Made by a program: the position numbers and the translations under genes. A DNA stretch of 64,000 nt. Source: Acidimicrobiia bacterium. Lineage in GTDB: Bacteria; Actinomycetota; Acidimicrobiia; Spongiisociales; Spongiisociaceae. How positions within the stretch are numbered: the first letter of the stretch is position 1; every line of letters begins with the position of its first letter. The DNA lies in assembly GCA_009841075.1 (NCBI GenBank), contig VXMP01000090.1, positions 1 through 64,000 of the forward strand, written 5' to 3'. Positions 60,417 to 64,000 of this stretch are shown here, one piece after another. Under the pieces are notes generated by a model. The model saw only the letters and a list, made by a program, of their open reading frames with translations. It was not told the DNA's origin and made no database searches.

Positions 60417-60968
60417 ATGAGGATTATCGCCGGCCTGGCCGGGGGACGAACCCTCCGCGCTCCTTCCGGTCTGCGCACCCGACCCATGACCGACCGAGCC
60501 CGCCAAGCCCTGTTCTCTTCGATGGGGTCCGATTTCCGTGGAGTACGGGTCTTGGATCTGTACGCCGGGACCGGTTCGCTCGGTTTGGAGGCCCTCAGCC
60601 GAGGCGCGGCCGGGGCGGTGTTCGTGGAACAGGATTCCGCCGCCCTCGAAGCCTTGCGACACAACATAACGGCGCTGGGCATCGGCGGCGAGGTATGGGC
60701 CGGTGAGGTAGCCGAGTATCTGGTCTCGGCCCGTAAGAAGAATCCCGATCTGCGGTTCGAGCTGATATTTGTCGACCCTCCCTACGAGATGGAGATCGAA
60801 TCGGTGTGCAAAAACCTGGCCGCGGCGTCCGATCTGCTCACCTCTGACGGACGGCTGGTACTGCATCGCCGGCTAGGTGAATCCCCTCCCCGCGTCGAAG
60901 GGCTGAAGTCGGACCGGACACAAACCATCGGAACTGCCCGGATTCGCCGGTATCGCAAAGTAGAATAG
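60417..60968 (+). CDS. rsmD: 16S rRNA (guanine-966-N2)-methyltransferase RsmD
   Basis: A 183-residue SAM methyltransferase. It opens with M-R-I-I-A-G-L-A-G-G-R-x-L, then R-P-M-T-D-R-A-R-Q-A-L-F-S, the SAM loop V-L-D-L-Y-A-G-T-G-S-L-G-L-E-A and the catalytic D-P-P-Y. It methylates G966 of 16S rRNA. It lies 13 bases after recG and 44 before coaD, the usual neighbour order rsmD-coaD in actinobacteria. Confidence 0.94.
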   Translation: MRIIAGLAGGRTLRAPSGLRTRPMTDRARQALFSSMGSDFRGVRVLDLYAGTGSLGLEALSRGAAGAVFVEQDSAALEALRHNITALGIGGEVWAGEVAEYLVSARKKNPDLRFELIFVDPPYEMEIESVCKNLAAASDLLTSDGRLVLHRRLGESPPRVEGLKSDRTQTIGTARIRRYRKVE

Positions 60969-61012
60969 GACCGGTTCGGTTATACCCAACCCCCATGAAA
61001 AGGAGATAAGGG

Positions 61013-61489
61013 GTGGCCAAGGCGGTTTGCCCAGGCAGTTTCGATCCACCCACCAACGGCCATATGGACGTGATCCGGCGTAGCCTGTCGCTGTTCGATA
61101 CGGTAGTGGTGGCGGTTATCCGTAACCTGTCGAAGCAGCCCATGTTCACATCCGAGCAGCGGGTGGAGATGCTGAAGGAGCTGCTGGCCGATCAGCCGCA
61201 CGCGCAGGTCATGTCCTTTGACGGGCTGTTGGTCGACTTTGCCAAGGAACACGGAGCAGGCGTGATCGTCAAGGGTTTAAGGGCGGTATCGGATTTTGAC
61301 TATGAGCTTCAGATGGCACAGATGAACCACGGGCTGGCCGGAATCGATACCGTATTTGTTCCCACCAGCCCCGAACACGCCTACCTTTCCTCCTCCTTGG
61401 TGAAGGAAGTGGGACGTTTGGGAGGGTCCGTATCCCACCTGGTGCCCGGGCGGGTAGCCGATTTGTTGAAAGAACGGTGGTCAGAATGA
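61013..61489 (+). CDS. coaD: Phosphopantetheine adenylyltransferase
   Basis: A 158-residue CoaD that adds AMP to 4'-phosphopantetheine, the penultimate step of CoA synthesis. It has P-G-S-F-D-P-P-T-N-G-H (TxGH at 14-17), V-K-G-L-R-A-V-S-D-F-D-Y-E and S-S-S-L-V-K-E as the late ATP motif. The GTG start follows AGGAG. The stop overlaps the next ATG (ATGA). Confidence 0.95.
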   Translation: MAKAVCPGSFDPPTNGHMDVIRRSLSLFDTVVVAVIRNLSKQPMFTSEQRVEMLKELLADQPHAQVMSFDGLLVDFAKEHGAGVIVKGLRAVSDFDYELQMAQMNHGLAGIDTVFVPTSPEHAYLSSSLVKEVGRLGGSVSHLVPGRVADLLKERWSE

Positions 61490-62019
61490 TCGATGAACGG
61501 GATCAAGAGTTCGATAAGCCTTCCCCTCCTCCCGAACCTTCGTCCTCCGCTCCGGTGGGTGATATCCATAACCTGATCGCGGAGCTGGTTTTGGCGCTGA
61601 ACGAGGCCAAGACCATTCCCGGGGCGAACCGGGTGCTGATCGATCGGGACCAGATGATGGGCGTTATCGAGCTGTTGCAGGAACGGTTACCCGAGGAGAT
61701 GCGGACCGCCCGCTGGATGGTGCGGGAACGGGAAATATTCATCGACCGCACCAACGAAAAAGCCCGGGAGATTATCAGCCGAGCCCGCAGCGAGGCCGCC
61801 GAAATGGTGGCCAACACCCAAATCATCGCCGAAGCAACCGAAGAGGCCAACATTCTGGTCCGCCGGGCGGAAGACCGATCCCGTCGTATCAGACTGGAGG
61901 CCGAGGACTACGCCGAGGATCGTCTTTCTCGGCTCGAAGACGGGCTGATCCGGGTGCTTGACCAGGTTAGGGCGATGCGGACCGAGCTTCATCAGTCCAC
62001 CCGCCCGCCGGGCCGCTAG
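61486..62019 (+). CDS. SepIVA-like septation coiled-coil protein
   Basis: A 177-residue charged coiled-coil protein. A proline-rich head (1-25) is followed by a conserved-looking N-terminal helix pair (28-85), then a long coiled coil (about 85-165) with S-R-A-R-S-E-A-A-E-M-V-A-N and R-R-A-E-D-R-S-R-R-I-R-L-E. Its position just before DUF177, rpmF and rnc matches that of the mycobacterial septation factor SepIVA (a DivIVA-domain relative), so I infer that role. The direct sequence evidence is modest. The ATG overlaps the coaD stop. Confidence 0.7.
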   Translation: MIDERDQEFDKPSPPPEPSSSAPVGDIHNLIAELVLALNEAKTIPGANRVLIDRDQMMGVIELLQERLPEEMRTARWMVREREIFIDRTNEKAREIISRARSEAAEMVANTQIIAEATEEANILVRRAEDRSRRIRLEAEDYAEDRLSRLEDGLIRVLDQVRAMRTELHQSTRPPGR

Positions 62020-62044
62020 AGCCTCCCTCTCTACCTGGTTGACC

Positions 62045-62590
62045 ATGCGTTCCTCCAACCCTTTTGTAATCGGCGTCAACGGCCTGCTCGGACGAACCGG
62101 GGTGACCCGTTCGGTTACGGTTATCGGGCCGATGGAGGTGGATCTGGCCCGGGTGGAGGGCTGCGGACCGGTCACGGCGGATCTGATCATCGAGGCCACG
62201 GTGGGGGGACTGTTGGTGCGGGGAGAGGCCCGGGCCGATCTGATACTAAAATGCAACCGATGCCTCCGAGCGGTTGATTTTCGTTCGGCTTCCCCGGTCA
62301 GCCAGGTTTACGGAGACCGGCCGGACGACCAGATAGGAGGCATAGATGACGAGGGAAATATCGACCTTTCCTTGGTCATCCATGATGAGTTGTGCCTGTC
62401 GGTTCCGCTGCTAACGCTATGCTCTGAGTTCTGCCGGGGAATATGCCCGATGTGCGGGGTTGACCTCAACGAAGGTACCTGCCCGGGGCATGCGGAGACC
62501 ACCGAGTCTCCGTTCGCCGCGTTGGAAGCCTGGTTAGGAGCTTCCCTGGACCTGGCGGAATCAACCGAAATCGGATCTTCTTCAAGCTAA
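62045..62590 (+). CDS. DUF177 (YceD) family protein
   Basis: A 181-residue DUF177 protein, usually encoded just before rpmF and linked to rRNA maturation or ribosome supply. The middle has C-N-R-C-L, and after an acidic loop C-S-E-F-C-R-G-I-C-P-M-C-G-V-D-L-N, with cysteines suited to bind zinc. The start ATG 62045 is chosen; a TTG two codons upstream is possible. It is followed 15 bases on by rpmF. Confidence 0.9.
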   Translation: MRSSNPFVIGVNGLLGRTGVTRSVTVIGPMEVDLARVEGCGPVTADLIIEATVGGLLVRGEARADLILKCNRCLRAVDFRSASPVSQVYGDRPDDQIGGIDDEGNIDLSLVIHDELCLSVPLLTLCSEFCRGICPMCGVDLNEGTCPGHAETTESPFAALEAWLGASLDLAESTEIGSSSS

Positions 62591-62605
62591 TAAAAGGGGT
62601 TTGTC

Positions 62606-62797
62606 ATGGCCGTACCCAAAAAGAGAATGTCGCGTTCCCGTACCCGCCGTAGAAAGGCGGAGGCGATGAAGATGCGCCCGGTACGTACCGGTCGGTGTAG
62701 TCGGTGCGGAGGCCCCAAGCTTCCCCATCGCGCCTGCACCGGACCGGGGGGTTGCGGTACCTATCGCAACCGCCAGGTGGTCGAGACCGTTTCTTGA
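62606..62797 (+). CDS. rpmF: 50S ribosomal protein L32
   Basis: A 63-residue L32. The N-terminal A-V-P-K-K-R-M-S-R-S-R-T-R-R-R is typical, then a zinc-ribbon with C-S-R-C. The second knuckle is C-T-G-P-G-G-C, five residues between the cysteines where two are usual, a small insertion. AAAGGGG precedes the ATG. It lies between DUF177 and plsX, as in many bacteria. Confidence 0.93.
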   Translation: MAVPKKRMSRSRTRRRKAEAMKMRPVRTGRCSRCGGPKLPHRACTGPGGCGTYRNRQVVETVS

Positions 62798-62843
62798 TCC
62801 TGACGCCGGATAGGTTGGCGGACTACCGCCTGAGGAGTGGGGT

Positions 62844-63824
62844 TTGGCGCGGGTAGCCCTCGATGTGATGGGAACGGACCGTGGCCCCTCCGAAATAGTG
62901 GCCGGGGCGATCATGGCGGCCCAGGCCGGACACGAGCTGGTGTTGGTGGGGGATCAGGAGGTGATCGGGCCGGAGTTGGCCAAGGCCGGATCCGACCTGG
63001 AGATCGTCCATGCCCCGGATGTGGTGGAGATGGGAGATGATCCGGGCCGGGCCGTGCGGGACAAACCCGACTCCTCCATCATGGTGGGTGCCCGATTGGT
63101 GGCTTCCGGCCAGGCCGATTCGCTGGTATCGGCCGGGTCCACCGGTGCGGTGATGACGGCCGGATCAATCATCATCGGGCGCATCGAGGGGATACAGCGG
63201 CCCGCCATCGCCACCCCGATACCCAGGCCGACCGGTATTCCCACCCTGATCCTGGATGCGGGTGCCAACCTGGAGGTAAAACCGGATCATCTGGTCCGGT
63301 TCGCAGTGATGGGGTCGCTGGTGGCCGAGATTGTCTACGGAATGGACTGTCCCCGGGTGGGGCTGCTCAATATCGGTACCGAATCGTCCAAGGGAAGGGA
63401 GGTGGAGCGAACCGCCTACACCCTCTTGCAGGAGGCACCGGTCAAATTTGTCGGCAATGTCGAGGGCGGCGACATCCCGGGCGATGTGGTGGACGTGGTG
63501 GTTACCGACGGCTTCACCGGCAATGTGGTGCTGAAATCGATGGAGGGAACCGCCGGTCTGGTGCTGACCCTGGCCGGAGAGGCCTTCAGTCGTCGACTGC
63601 CCGACCACAGCCGTGAGGTGGTCCAGGCCATAGAGGAGGTTCGCATGACCATCGACCCCGATCTGTGCGCCGGAGGTGCCCACCTCCTCGGCACCAGGGC
63701 GGGGGTGGTGATCGGGCACGGATCCTCGTCCCGCCACGCGGTTTTCAATGCGGTTCAGCTGGCTACCGAGGGCGTTAAGGGGGGGCTTATCGAGCGCATG
63801 GAACGGGGACTGGCCCGTTCATGA
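62844..63824 (+). CDS. plsX: Phosphate acyltransferase PlsX
   Basis: A 326-residue enzyme that makes acyl-phosphate from acyl-ACP for phospholipid synthesis. It has V-A-L-D-V-M-G-T-D-R-G-P, S-A-G-S-T-G-A, L-D-A-G-A-N and L-N-I-G-T-E-S-S-K-G, plus V-T-D-G-F-T-G-N-V-V-L-K. The TTG start follows GAGGAG by six bases. The stop overlaps the rnc ATG. A plsX-rnc pair is common. Confidence 0.94.
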   Translation: MARVALDVMGTDRGPSEIVAGAIMAAQAGHELVLVGDQEVIGPELAKAGSDLEIVHAPDVVEMGDDPGRAVRDKPDSSIMVGARLVASGQADSLVSAGSTGAVMTAGSIIIGRIEGIQRPAIATPIPRPTGIPTLILDAGANLEVKPDHLVRFAVMGSLVAEIVYGMDCPRVGLLNIGTESSKGREVERTAYTLLQEAPVKFVGNVEGGDIPGDVVDVVVTDGFTGNVVLKSMEGTAGLVLTLAGEAFSRRLPDHSREVVQAIEEVRMTIDPDLCAGGAHLLGTRAGVVIGHGSSSRHAVFNAVQLATEGVKGGLIERMERGLARS

Positions 63825-64000
63825 TCCGGTTGGGGGATCTCGAGTCGGCCCTTGGATATCGGTTCCGACAACCAGGCCACCTTATCGAGGCGCTATGCCA
63901 TCGGTCCTGGGCGGCCGATTACGGGGGAGCATCCAACGAACGCCTGGAGTTCCTGGGCGACACCATTCTGCAGATGGTGGTGACCAATTTCATCTACGAA
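63821..64000 (+). CDS. rnc: Ribonuclease III, 3' end outside window
   Basis: The first 60 residues of RNase III. L-E-S-A-L-G-Y-R-F is followed by the signature N-E-R-L-E-F-L-G-D-T-I-L, which contains the metal-binding Glu and Asp. The ATG overlaps the plsX stop (ATGA). The frame runs off the right edge, so the double-stranded-RNA-binding domain is not seen. Confidence 0.93.
   Translation, partial: MIRLGDLESALGYRFRQPGHLIEALCHRSWAADYGGASNERLEFLGDTILQMVVTNFIYE

Overview
This is about 64 kb of a high-GC bacterial chromosome. It looks like an actinobacterium (Actinomycetota), probably one of the less-studied deep groups such as Acidimicrobiia; the class is an inference from gene content. The supporting genes are a WhiB regulator, an actinobacterial-type transaldolase, a DUF2342 zinc metalloprotease, a UPF0182 membrane protein, a YlbL-like PDZ/Lon-type protease, DivIVA-type coiled-coil proteins, threonine-rich secreted linkers, and the order coaD - SepIVA-like - DUF177 - rpmF - plsX - rnc. 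I see no rRNA, canonical tRNA, CRISPR array, prophage or intact insertion sequence.

Layout. 0-9 kb: a TauE/SafE exporter (cut by the window edge), infA, an MFS transporter, two tandem small helix-turn-helix proteins, a GNAT acetyltransferase, a Nudix hydrolase, hisN, cimA and trpS. Upstream of cimA lies a likely isoleucine attenuator. A gene-free stretch with direct repeats (7712-8234) and a CPBP protease follow. 9-26 kb: a housekeeping and central-metabolism block with guaA, pcrA, tal, a stand-alone B12-binding domain, sucCD, purH, folD, menC, icd, mdh, an SCP2 protein and sdhB-sdhA-sdhC. 26-36 kb: whiB, a threonine-rich lipoprotein, tatA, a peroxiredoxin, a metalloprotease, moaE, bioY, a PDZ/S16 protease, a DivIVA-domain protein behind two DnaA-box-like sequences, a CobW GTPase and a diverged S-adenosylhomocysteinase homologue. 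35.6-40.4 kb: a BMP-type (nucleoside-like) ABC transporter. 40.5-47.5 kb: a secreted trypsin-like lipoprotein, then a minus-strand type III restriction-modification system (mod, res) with radC. 47.5-58 kb: UPF0182, PEP synthase, a DegT aminotransferase, an EamA transporter, a class III aminotransferase, a Ddl-like ligase, a stand-alone Lrp/AsnC ligand domain and a cold-shock-like protein. 58-64 kb: recG, rsmD, coaD, a SepIVA-like protein, DUF177, rpmF, plsX and the start of rnc.

How the genes fit together. Succinyl-CoA ligase, isocitrate and malate dehydrogenases and succinate dehydrogenase sit within about 12 kb and supply much of the TCA cycle. The B12 domain next to sucCD suggests methylmalonyl-CoA feeding into succinyl-CoA. 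menC points to menaquinone, a plausible electron acceptor for the five-helix-type Sdh. The recG-to-rnc block couples RNA modification, CoA, septation, ribosome and phospholipid genes.

The strongest non-coding signal is the leader of cimA on the minus strand (6568-6693). A 10-residue leader peptide, half isoleucine, is followed by mutually exclusive hairpins and an intrinsic terminator. Other regulatory candidates are a perfect Crp/GlxR-type palindrome in front of pcrA, a strong hairpin between the binding-protein and permease genes of the ABC transporter, and several -10 elements placed 6-8 bases from start codons, suggesting frequent leaderless transcription. No wholly new multi-gene system is evident. 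The most novel items are the cimA attenuator, the structured gene-free island near 8 kb and the diverged SAHH homologue.
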